Assembly: GCA_020057085.1 (NCBI GenBank)
Contig: JAGVGO010000246.1
Span: 1-46,794 of the forward strand
From: Planctomycetota bacterium
GTDB lineage: Bacteria; Planctomycetota; Uabimicrobiia; Uabimicrobiales; JABWCH01
Reading direction: 5' to 3'
DNA length: 46,794 bases
In this document: piece by piece, positions 8,008-15,576 of the stretch
Layout: each line of letters opens with the position of its first letter
Position numbering within the stretch: position 1 is the first letter of the stretch
The notes under the pieces: generated by a model
What the model saw: the letters and a program-made list of their open reading frames with translations, nothing else
What the model was told of the DNA's origin: nothing
Databases searched by the model: none
Program-made: the position numbers and the translations under genes

Positions 8008-8036
8008 ATTGTAGCAGACATAGCTGCTAACGTCAA
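8008..8036 (-). promoter_or_regulatory. Sigma-70-like promoter of the 7952-1543 gene run
   Basis: On the minus strand: TTGACG (8036-8031), a 17-nt spacer, and TACAAT (8013-8008), each one base from consensus. The predicted start is near 8001, giving a ~50-nt leader to the GTG at 7952. The MITE target duplication begins only 9 bp upstream of the -35 box. Confidence 0.7.
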
Positions 8037-8044
8037 GGAGAAAA

Positions 8045-8245
8045 CCCAGTGTGCAGGGCCATTTCATTCTCCGTGTTTTGCCATCTTCGCGCGGCAATGC
8101 CTTCTCCACGATGATCGGAACAACGAACGGTTGCAACCAGAGTGCGAGTAAGCTGGACAGCCGATCCTCGTTACGAAGGCATTTGCCGCGCTCATTGTGG
8201 ATTTTACTGCTCGCTCTGGAGAATGAAATGACCCTGCCCAGTGTG
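8045..8245. mobile_element. Palindromic MITE, complete copy with 9-bp target duplication
   Basis: The element proper is 8054-8236 (183 bp). Its ends are 19-bp inverted repeats with one mismatch: CAGGGCCATTTCATTCTCC at the left, and GGAGAATGAAATGACCCTG at the right. CCCAGTGTG flanks it directly on both sides (8045-8053, 8237-8245), a perfect 9-bp target-site duplication. Inside, a second pair of arms (GCGGCAATGCCTTC ... GAAGGCATTTGCCGC, then GATGATCGG ... CCGATCCTC) makes nearly the whole element one imperfect hairpin. It encodes no transposase and must have been moved in trans. A sister copy lies at 40090-40289. Confidence 0.9.
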
Positions 8246-8295
8246 TCAGCTCGCTATTCGTAGACCGGCATAGCACAGATTTTTCTTGCGCATCG

Positions 8296-8324
8296 TTGCT
8301 GGTTTGTTATCATAAAATTATAGC
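8296..8324 (+). promoter_or_regulatory. Weak candidate promoter for the 8375-12093 cluster
   Basis: TTGCTG (8296-8301), a 17-nt spacer and TATAGC (8319-8324) are the best-spaced pair between the MITE and the small-peptide gene. Both boxes match consensus only partly, so this is tentative. Confidence 0.25.
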
Positions 8325-8374
8325 TATTCAACAAGTGGTAGCACGTAGTCGTAAAACACGGAAAGGAGAATTTT

Positions 8375-8503
8375 GTGCGTAAGATTTTCGGGGTCGCTTT
8401 GTTGTTGCTTTCACTCAGTGTTACAGTCGGAAGCACTGAGTGGCGTCCAGCTCACCGGTTTCTCCAATTGAGCAGGAATAAGAATCGAAAGGGACACCTA
8501 TAA
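8375..8503 (+). CDS. 42-residue secreted peptide
   Basis: GTG start eight bases after a strong ribosome site (AAAGGAG, 8362-8368). The peptide opens with a textbook signal sequence, MRKIFGVALLLLSLSVTVGS, then a ~22-residue basic tail (TEWRPAHRFLQLSRNKNRKG plus HL; six Arg/Lys). The stop at 8501-8503 precedes the FHA-phosphatase ATG by 13 bp, with AAAAGGAAA between, so the two are probably cotranscribed. It may be a genuine small exported peptide, a leader, or the 5' stump of a decayed secreted gene. The strong Shine-Dalgarno and clean signal sequence favour translation. No homologue comes to mind. Confidence 0.5.
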   Translation: MRKIFGVALLLLSLSVTVGSTEWRPAHRFLQLSRNKNRKGHL

Positions 8504-8516
8504 AAGGAAATAACTG

Positions 8517-10289
8517 ATGGCTACTTTATCTTTGTACAGTCATGCAACTCAGCAGAAACACGTCCTGCAAGGTCGCCTGGTATATACCATCGGCTCGGCG
8601 CCCGACAATTGGCTGCGCCTCGAGGACGAGACGGTGCATCCCCATCACGCCATCATCAGCATTGCCGGCGAAAAAATAAAAATTCAGAAATTCCAGGAAC
8701 ATGTGGAGATCAAGATTCAACATATACCCATAAAAATACCTGGCTATCTCAAACATGGCGATGTATTGACACTGGGAAAAATAGAATTCGAATTCCAAGC
8801 GGAGACCAGGCTGACTTCTCAGTTCAAGTTTTCACGTGAAGCGCACATCAACAAAATGGTTTGCTCTGTAGACATCAGTTCAGGTTATCCTGCGCCTGGC
8901 GAGAAAGCCTTGTTGACCTATCAAGCCACGGCACTCAACCAAGAGCAATTTGGCATACAACTGTTAGGAGAATTGGTTGCGCTGACCAAGGCTTATGGTG
9001 GTTTGCTCCTGGTGCAAAAGCAAGATGCCGGTAAAAAAATCGAAGATTGTTTTACGCCTCTCGCTGTGAAAGCTCCGGCTGGTGAGACTTTGGCCATTCC
9101 TTACGAGCTTTTTACGAATGCGCCCCATGCAGGCAATCTCAACCATGCTAAAGTGTTGGTCGCGGCTGAGGCTATGGCCAAATCTGGTTCTTCCGGCATA
9201 CTTTCTTGCTCTTACTGTTACCTCCCTTTATTACTGAAATCACAATGGATGGTCGTGTTGCTGGTGGGCACCTTTGGCAATCACAAAAATTTCCAGGATA
9301 CCCTGCCCGCTCTTTGCAGTGCGGCGGGTGCCTATATCATTCCTATGCTCGAACTCCTTGGCAAATATAATGTGCAAGAGGCGGAACTACAAACAGCCCA
9401 ACAAATCATCTCGTATCAAGAGGCGGAGCTTAAGGCAGCAAATGCAATCCAGGCGTCTTTACTACCTGTGGCAAGTCGCTGCCAGCAAATAGAAGTGCCG
9501 GTAAGCCTGGATATTTGGGGCGTCTACCGACCTGCCGGCCAAGTTGGCGGAGACTATCTGGACATACTGTTTTCCCAGGACGAATCGCAATTGTATTTTT
9601 GTATTGGCGATGTGTCAGGCAAGGGTCAGGCGGCAAGTCTGGTGATGGCTACGGTGCGAGCCTATTTCCGGCTGCTGGCCAGCCAAGGTGTTCGCACCAA
9701 TACTATTGTGGAACAACTCAACCGTCACCTTCACCAAGACCTTCATAAAATTGGCAAACTTTTCGTCACCATGATGGTATTTCGCTGGGATGAAATGTCG
9801 GGACAGTTGTTCTATACCCCGGCAGGCACACATTTATGGATCATCAGGCAAGATGGCTCTGTTTCTCCACAAGAAAGAACAGGCACGATCATAGGTATGC
9901 GCGACAAACTCTCCGAGGAGCAAAAAGAAGAGAGCCTACTTCCTCTGGCAGAAGGAGAAATCCTGGTTTTAGCGACGGACGGCGTATGGGAAGCGAGAAA
10001 CCAAAAAGAGGAGGCATGGGAAGACCAGGAAAACAATTTTATCACCAGTTTACGACAAAGCCCCAAAACAAGCGCACTGGCTGTGCTACATCATCTGCTC
10101 AACGATTTAGAATGTTTTACTGCCGGGGTCGGTATTGCCCATGACGATATTTCTTTGCTGGTGATCCAGAAAAAGGCCAAACCAATTGTCATGGTAGACC
10201 GTTTTCTCAAACTTTACCAGCAGGGTAAAGTAGAAAATATTGAGCAAGTCATGAAAAATCTGAAAACAATGTTAGAAAGTTCGCAATAG
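8517..10289 (+). CDS. FHA-like / GAF-like / SpoIIE-type PP2C phosphatase
   Basis: A 590-aa cytoplasmic phosphatase. Residues ~1-95 form an FHA beta-sandwich (YTIGSAPDNWLRLEDETVHP, then HHAIIS), but the canonical Gly-Arg and Ser-Arg-x-His phosphothreonine-binding residues are mostly replaced (GS and HPHH). Phosphopeptide binding is therefore doubtful. Residues ~125-285 look like a GAF-type sensor. A short helix leads to the PPM/SpoIIE domain (~325-560), with VGGDYLDIL, CIGDVSGKGQAASLVMATVR, LATDGVWEARN and AHDDISLLVI. All metal ligands are present, so it should be active. It shares this architecture with the protein at 6237-7952, on the other side of the MITE. The next gene, the caspase-fold protein, is 43 bp downstream and likely in the same operon. 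Confidence 0.88.
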   Translation: MATLSLYSHATQQKHVLQGRLVYTIGSAPDNWLRLEDETVHPHHAIISIAGEKIKIQKFQEHVEIKIQHIPIKIPGYLKHGDVLTLGKIEFEFQAETRLTSQFKFSREAHINKMVCSVDISSGYPAPGEKALLTYQATALNQEQFGIQLLGELVALTKAYGGLLLVQKQDAGKKIEDCFTPLAVKAPAGETLAIPYELFTNAPHAGNLNHAKVLVAAEAMAKSGSSGILSCSYCYLPLLLKSQWMVVLLVGTFGNHKNFQDTLPALCSAAGAYIIPMLELLGKYNVQEAELQTAQQIISYQEAELKAANAIQASLLPVASRCQQIEVPVSLDIWGVYRPAGQVGGDYLDILFSQDESQLYFCIGDVSGKGQAASLVMATVRAYFRLLASQGVRTNTIVEQLNRHLHQDLHKIGKLFVTMMVFRWDEMSGQLFYTPAGTHLWIIRQDGSVSPQERTGTIIGMRDKLSEEQKEESLLPLAEGEILVLATDGVWEARNQKEEAWEDQENNFITSLRQSPKTSALAVLHHLLNDLECFTAGVGIAHDDISLLVIQKKAKPIVMVDRFLKLYQQGKVENIEQVMKNLKTMLESSQ

Positions 10290-10332
10290 AAGCACGCTTC
10301 AATCGCTTCAATGGCAGAAAAGAGGAGAATGT

Positions 10333-12093
10333 ATGCAACGGTGTAGGATTATGATATGCTGGCTTCTTTGCCTGTGGCTGCCGCTAAATCTCACCGTACG
10401 CGCTCCCGCGCAGTCGCACGATGGCAAGCTGTGGCTGGTGAGTGTCGGCATCAGCCAATTCCGTGATACGCGCATTGGCGAACTGGCTTATGCCAGCCAG
10501 GATGCGAGCGACCTGGCCGCCATATTTGCCAAACAAGGGCAGAGCATGCTGCTGACGGATGAAAAAGCGACTTTATCTCGCATCATGGCCATCTTTGCCC
10601 AGCTCAAGCAAAAAGTCGGGGCAGCGGATATGGTGGTGATGTTTTACAGCGGACATAGTGATTTCTATGATAACAATACCTACCTCTTCTCGCACGATAC
10701 GATTAGCGACAATCTGGCTGATACCTCCCTGGCAGTGAACGATCTGCGCCAACTGCTGTTGTCTCTCCCTTGCCGCCATGTAGTCGTGATTAGCGACGCC
10801 AGCCGCAAAAGCCGGCTGCGCAAACATTCGCCTGCCGTGGAGCAGATTCACAAGATTGCCTTGTCGTCGCCAGCAGATCGGCGCGTTGCCGTACTGACTG
10901 CCACCCGTACCCACGAATACGGCTGCGAAGACGCCGCGCAACACCACACCATTTTTGCCGCGAGCCTGTTGCAAGGGTTGCGTGGCGACGCAGACAGAGA
11001 AGCGCAGGATGGTCAGGTGAGCGTAGCGGAACTGTTCGATTATCTGGTAGTACAGGTACCGCGCAACACCGAGCGAGCACAACACCCAGTGGCCAAATAC
11101 AGCGCGGCCTGGCCACGTGCAGAGACGCAGCGGGTGATGATACTCGCCAAGCAACAAGATGTTACGATGCCCCCTCTTGCTGTACGCCAGCCGGCTAACG
11201 ACAAAAGGACCGAGAAGCCGACTAGCGATGTGAAAAACGATACTTCACATTTGGCTAAAGAGATAAATACGAACGCGAAAGAAATGCCAGAGAAGAGCAA
11301 CACGGCCAACGATGCAGGCAAAGGAACCTATCATGCGCTCATCATTGCCAACGCCGCCTACCGCGACCCAACATGGACACCGCTCACCACGCCGCTTACC
11401 AACAGCAAGGCGATCATGTCTGTGTTGCAAGATGATTACGGTTTTACGCACAGCCACATCCGGCGACTTGTCAACGCCAACCGCAAACAGATGCTGGAGG
11501 CTCTACAAAATTTGGCCGAGCGTGTTGAGAGAAACGACAGAGTGTTCGTGTGTTACTTCGGCCACACATACTGGGACGGGGAAAACGGGCAGACATATCT
11601 GGTGCCGGTAGATGCGCGCGTCGGTGCTTTCAACCGCACTCTCGTCCCTTCACGTATGCTGGCAAACTCCTTATGTCGCCTGACACAGCGTGCGCGGCAT
11701 GTGTTGGCCGTGTTCGACAGCGGGCTGCATTTCGATTGTCTGGGGGAGGAAGAGAGCGAAGTAGAGGCACGTCCGCTGCCGCTCAAGCAAAAAAAAACAC
11801 GCATCGCTAAGACATGCCAGGTAGTAATGTCGGCGTGCAAAGAATACAAGGATGATGTGTATCGCCAAGAGCTATCCGCTTTGGGCTATTTTTTGGTGGA
11901 AGGGCTTAAACAAAACCGCGAGGCTGCATATCCGGCTTCACATATCGCCACTTTTTTACAAAAGCGACTGCGCAAAGCGGGTGAAGCACCGGTGAAGTAC
12001 GTCATGCTGCCTCTGCCGGAAGACAAAAGTGAGCAGTTCGTGTTCACGCGCCGTGCCAAGAAACGGCAAGAACAAAGCCAGGATGATGAGTGA
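10333..12093 (+). CDS. Exported tandem caspase-fold protein lacking both catalytic cysteines
   Basis: A 586-aa protein with an N-terminal signal/anchor (residues ~1-27, ending PAQS) and two peptidase C14-type domains. Domain 1 (~32-270) starts KLWLVSVGISQFRD and has the His motif FYSGHSD (His108). The Cys motif reads VVVISDASRKS, with Ser157 where DAC is expected. A Lys/Thr/Asn-rich linker (~280-330) follows. Domain 2 (~332-570) starts YHALIIANAAYRD and has CYFGHTYW (His411). Its Cys motif reads VFDSGLHFD, with Gly464 replacing Cys. Both domains should be proteolytically dead by the Cys/His mechanism, so a binding or scaffolding role is inferred. GAGGAG precedes the ATG. It is probably cotranscribed with the FHA phosphatase. 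Confidence 0.85.
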   Translation: MQRCRIMICWLLCLWLPLNLTVRAPAQSHDGKLWLVSVGISQFRDTRIGELAYASQDASDLAAIFAKQGQSMLLTDEKATLSRIMAIFAQLKQKVGAADMVVMFYSGHSDFYDNNTYLFSHDTISDNLADTSLAVNDLRQLLLSLPCRHVVVISDASRKSRLRKHSPAVEQIHKIALSSPADRRVAVLTATRTHEYGCEDAAQHHTIFAASLLQGLRGDADREAQDGQVSVAELFDYLVVQVPRNTERAQHPVAKYSAAWPRAETQRVMILAKQQDVTMPPLAVRQPANDKRTEKPTSDVKNDTSHLAKEINTNAKEMPEKSNTANDAGKGTYHALIIANAAYRDPTWTPLTTPLTNSKAIMSVLQDDYGFTHSHIRRLVNANRKQMLEALQNLAERVERNDRVFVCYFGHTYWDGENGQTYLVPVDARVGAFNRTLVPSRMLANSLCRLTQRARHVLAVFDSGLHFDCLGEEESEVEARPLPLKQKKTRIAKTCQVVMSACKEYKDDVYRQELSALGYFLVEGLKQNREAAYPASHIATFLQKRLRKAGEAPVKYVMLPLPEDKSEQFVFTRRAKKRQEQSQDDE

Positions 12094-12165
12094 CGGCGTT
12101 CGCAATATATGTCACTTTTGTCTGAAACATGAATTTTCGTAATGAAAAAAAACGGGCGTCCCTTG

Positions 12166-15100
12166 TCATTTGACTTTTTTTTGCGCCGCGCGCAGGGCAG
12201 CCATCAGCATGTACTTGACCATAACGTCTTTTTCCGCCTGAATCTGCGCTTCCAAAGCGGATATGGCTTGTGGCTCGGCAATTTCAAGCAAAGCCGCAGC
12301 ACAGGCAAACCGCACATGCGGATTCTTGTCGCCAATCTCCTGGATCAGAAGCGGCACGGCAATTTCCTGCATTTTCACCATGGTATCAATCACCAGTGGC
12401 AGCAAGGCCGGTTTTTGCAACGCCTGCAACAAGTAATAGATAGACTCGGAGGCGCTGGTTTCACCGAGCGCCATGACTATCGCCTTGCGTACTCTTTCAT
12501 CCTTGTCGAGCAGACGCACCAGATGCGGAATCGCCGATTTGCCGATCTTACCAAGCGTTTTGGCCAGGTAAACCTGCTCATTGCCTTCTGCCTTGAGCAG
12601 CAGCTCGATGAGCGGATTGATGGCTACTTCTGCTCCCGGTCCGATACTGGCAACAACATCTATGGCTATCTTCTGCATCTCTTTGTTTTGTGCATCCAAC
12701 ATCAACTTGATGAGACTAGGGACTGACGGGGCACCGATCATGGTAAGCGTCGTGGTGATGGCCTGCAGTTCATTGGGATTCTGCAAGTGCTTCAAGCGTT
12801 CTATCAGACGGGAGACAGCGCGTGCGCCCATTTTTGTCAGGATACGCACCGCTGCATTTCGTACTTTCTCGCTATCGTAACTGAGGACGCGCAGGGCAAT
12901 CTCGTCGGCATTGGGGTCTTCCTGCAATATCTGCAGAATACCGATAAGCAAACTTTCTTCCTTGTCAGGAGCAATTTCACGACTGAGATAGGGCACGGCA
13001 ACCGAACCGAATTTCTGCAGAATGTAGAAAGCGCTCTTGCGTGTCATCTCGCGATCCTGCTTGAGGAGGGAAATGACCTCCGGAATGCTCTCTTCGCCGA
13101 AGTTGATCACTGTCTCACGCAGCAGCTTGTGTATTTCCTCGTCCTCTTCATTGCGCAGCACTTCGAGGAACATGGGCAATGCTTTCTTGGCCTTGTCGCC
13201 TATATTGCCAAGAGCCTGGATGATTTCTTTGCGTTCTTCCAGCGGCGCCGCAGGAAACGACTCCATGAGAAAATCAGGAACCTCCGGCATGTTGCTTTGA
13301 ATTTCCCCCAACGTGTGGATGAGAGTAGGACGCAACACCGGGTCGCTAGAGCGGCGCAGTTCGATGATGATGTAAGGCACGACTTCTTTACCTAGTTTAC
13401 CCAAGGCTTTGCTGGCCGCTTCCCGCACCATGCTATTTTCACTGCGGGCTGCCTCGAGCAAAGCACGGATGCTGTCGCTTGGAATCTCACGGATATTGCC
13501 AAGCGACAGTGCCGCAGCCACACGCACCATATCCTGCTGGTCGAACCGCAAAGCAGCCGTAAGCGGATCTATGACTCGCCGTTCGGAAATTTTCATGTAA
13601 CCGAGCGCAATGGCCGACCCCTCGCGCGCTTCCCGGTATTCGCCAAAACGCAGAGTGGAGGCCAGCTTGGGTATCGCCTCCTTGCCGATTTTGGCCAGGG
13701 CGATGGCTACCACTTCCCGCTCTTTGGCGCCGATGTAACTGTAGGTAAACACATTCAGCAACGGATTGATAGCATCTTTGGCTACCGCTCCAATATTGCC
13801 GAGTGCCTCGGCCGCGGCGCGAATCATGGCTTCATCGCTATATTCATCTTCCAGGATAGCGACCAGTTTGGGAACGGCGTTTTTGGCAAGAGTTCCCAGG
13901 CTGCCGATCGCTTTGCACAAGGCGATCTTGACCACCGCCTCTTCGTTCCCCAGTCGTTCCAGAAACAAAGGCAGCATGTTCTTGCCGGCGACACCGACAT
14001 TGGCCAAAGCGTATGCCGCTTCACTGCGGATGGCCGAATCTTTGGACTGGAAAGCGGCTTGTAGTTCGGGAATCACTTCCTTGCAGGCTTCGCCCATAGC
14101 GCGTACGGCATATAACGCCGAATATTGCAAAGGGTTGTTCGGGGCCAGCAAAGGTTTTATGGTCGGCAATACCTTGCTTGCCTCAGGCCCGATGGTGGCA
14201 AGAATACGTAGCAGGCTCTTTTTGGTCTCGTCATCCTTGCTGTTCTGGAAAATGTCCATGATATACGGAAGTGCCTGCGCACTCCACTCTTTGATCAGTT
14301 CTTCAGCAAGGCTCTGGACAATAGGTGCAGGCTCGGACACCAAGGGCAAAATGTCAGGAATAGCAGATGGGCCAAGGCGTTTCAACATTTCCTGCAATAC
14401 TTCTTTCAATTCGCGGCTTTGATCGAGGCGAAAAATGTGAATAGCCTCCGGAATGGCGGGCTTCCCCATATTGACAAGCGATTCCAGTAACAATCTGCCG
14501 ACTTCCGGCTGGGTATTTTTGATTTTACTGAGGATAATAGGTATGCCTGGCAGCCCCAAGGTCTGCAAAATCTGCTGGCAATCTTTCGCCAGAGTTTTAT
14601 CCGCGGTGCGTTTTTCTACCAGGGCAATGAGCGGAATAATAGCATCGGTACCAATCTGGGAGAGAGCGTCCTCGGCAATTTCCTGATTGGTTTCGTTAGG
14701 ACTGAGCAGGAGCTCGAGAAACACCGGAATCTCGATTTTGCCTCGTTCTCTCAATATTTTTGCCACTTTACGTTTGACATCCAGATCATCGCTACGCAGC
14801 AGCAAACGTAAATTGGCCAGCCAGTTTGCATTGCCAAGCAGTTCCAATGCTTTGCCAGATATATTCTTGTCGCTATGTATGGCAAAATTTACCAAGGCAA
14901 TGACTACCGTTTCTTCATTAGGGCCGAGATTGGACAAAAATTGCATGGCTGCTTCTACTACCGGCAGCGTAGGAGCGGCTGTGACAATATCTTGCAACCT
15001 CGGTAGCGAAGTTGATTCCGCCTTAAGCTGGGCAATCTCTTCTTCAGCCTTGGATTGGATCGGAGCAGGGGCATTGTTGTCTTGTTTGGCCGGTTCTGTC

Positions 15101-15219
15101 TTTTCGTCCTTTTTTGCTTCGTTGGCGGGTGGCAGATATTGGCCAACTAACAGATGGCTGCATACCACCCACATGGTAACCAAGGCATACAGCCCAATAA
15201 AATTCCTCAAAAATTGCAT
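12166..15219 (-). CDS. Exported HEAT-repeat protein
   Basis: A 1017-aa protein. AAGGAG lies five bases before the ATG at 15219, which fixes the start in preference to the frame's upstream codon. Residues ~1-27 (MQFLRNFIGLYALVTMWVV, then CSH) are a signal or anchor. A Lys/Glu/Gln-rich spacer (~30-65) follows. The rest is roughly 25 tandem HEAT/PBS-lyase-type helical pairs with the recurring pattern 'AIPxLxxLL...xVRxAAAxALGxIG' (for example AAAEALGNIGAVAKDAINPL). This makes a long right-handed superhelix for protein binding, probably in the periplasm. Several repeats keep the classic Asp/Arg ladder; no catalytic domain is seen. It converges with the caspase-fold gene and diverges from the prepilin-like gene. 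Partner unknown. Confidence 0.88.
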   Translation of the reverse strand: MQFLRNFIGLYALVTMWVVCSHLLVGQYLPPANEAKKDEKTEPAKQDNNAPAPIQSKAEEEIAQLKAESTSLPRLQDIVTAAPTLPVVEAAMQFLSNLGPNEETVVIALVNFAIHSDKNISGKALELLGNANWLANLRLLLRSDDLDVKRKVAKILRERGKIEIPVFLELLLSPNETNQEIAEDALSQIGTDAIIPLIALVEKRTADKTLAKDCQQILQTLGLPGIPIILSKIKNTQPEVGRLLLESLVNMGKPAIPEAIHIFRLDQSRELKEVLQEMLKRLGPSAIPDILPLVSEPAPIVQSLAEELIKEWSAQALPYIMDIFQNSKDDETKKSLLRILATIGPEASKVLPTIKPLLAPNNPLQYSALYAVRAMGEACKEVIPELQAAFQSKDSAIRSEAAYALANVGVAGKNMLPLFLERLGNEEAVVKIALCKAIGSLGTLAKNAVPKLVAILEDEYSDEAMIRAAAEALGNIGAVAKDAINPLLNVFTYSYIGAKEREVVAIALAKIGKEAIPKLASTLRFGEYREAREGSAIALGYMKISERRVIDPLTAALRFDQQDMVRVAAALSLGNIREIPSDSIRALLEAARSENSMVREAASKALGKLGKEVVPYIIIELRRSSDPVLRPTLIHTLGEIQSNMPEVPDFLMESFPAAPLEERKEIIQALGNIGDKAKKALPMFLEVLRNEEDEEIHKLLRETVINFGEESIPEVISLLKQDREMTRKSAFYILQKFGSVAVPYLSREIAPDKEESLLIGILQILQEDPNADEIALRVLSYDSEKVRNAAVRILTKMGARAVSRLIERLKHLQNPNELQAITTTLTMIGAPSVPSLIKLMLDAQNKEMQKIAIDVVASIGPGAEVAINPLIELLLKAEGNEQVYLAKTLGKIGKSAIPHLVRLLDKDERVRKAIVMALGETSASESIYYLLQALQKPALLPLVIDTMVKMQEIAVPLLIQEIGDKNPHVRFACAAALLEIAEPQAISALEAQIQAEKDVMVKYMLMAALRAAQKKVK

Positions 15220-15576
15220 AACATCTCCTTTTTTGAGCAAGGCATTCTCCTGACTGTTCTAATGTTGGGACAACAGGCAAGCTCTTCATTTAAGACAACG
15301 ATGGTTGTCGTTTATTCAATCACATGTTATCAGCTCCCCTTCGATGCGGGCCATTTGCTAACATGCGAGCCTTTACCTTGCATCCATAGTTTCTCATATT
15401 GCGACCGGCTTGGCAACATTTTTTTCTTTCAATAGAGAAGGGTTTAGCGAAAAACTGACACACCAAGCCTTGCCCGTTAGAGCTGCCTGGTAAATTTCTT
15501 CTGGCTTTCAGCCGGCAAATTGGCTACAATTTTTATGACAATAGCCCCTGGTACTGTGTTTTTGAAAGGCTAAACC
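15220..15576. other. Divergent intergenic region (357 bp)
   Basis: The region separates the HEAT-repeat gene (minus) from the prepilin-like gene (plus) and should hold both promoters. A small inverted repeat, GACAAC-GATG-GTTGTC (15294-15309), sits ~75-90 bp upstream of the HEAT gene and could be an operator. TACAAT at 15525-15530 is a possible plus-strand -10 box without a good -35. No gene or repeat is recognised here. Confidence 0.35.

Noticed and set aside
8051-8263. 70-codon ORF inside the MITE, with a similar ORF in the copy at 40081-40275
   Set aside because: The shared peptide sequence follows from the shared DNA hairpin. The frames have no ribosome site, run past the element into unrelated flanks, and end at different places.
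12094-12165. Intrinsic terminator between the convergent pseudo-caspase and HEAT-repeat genes
   Set aside because: Short GGG/CCC and GTCA/TGAC stems next to T-runs are present, but they have only 3-4 pairs, too weak to call.
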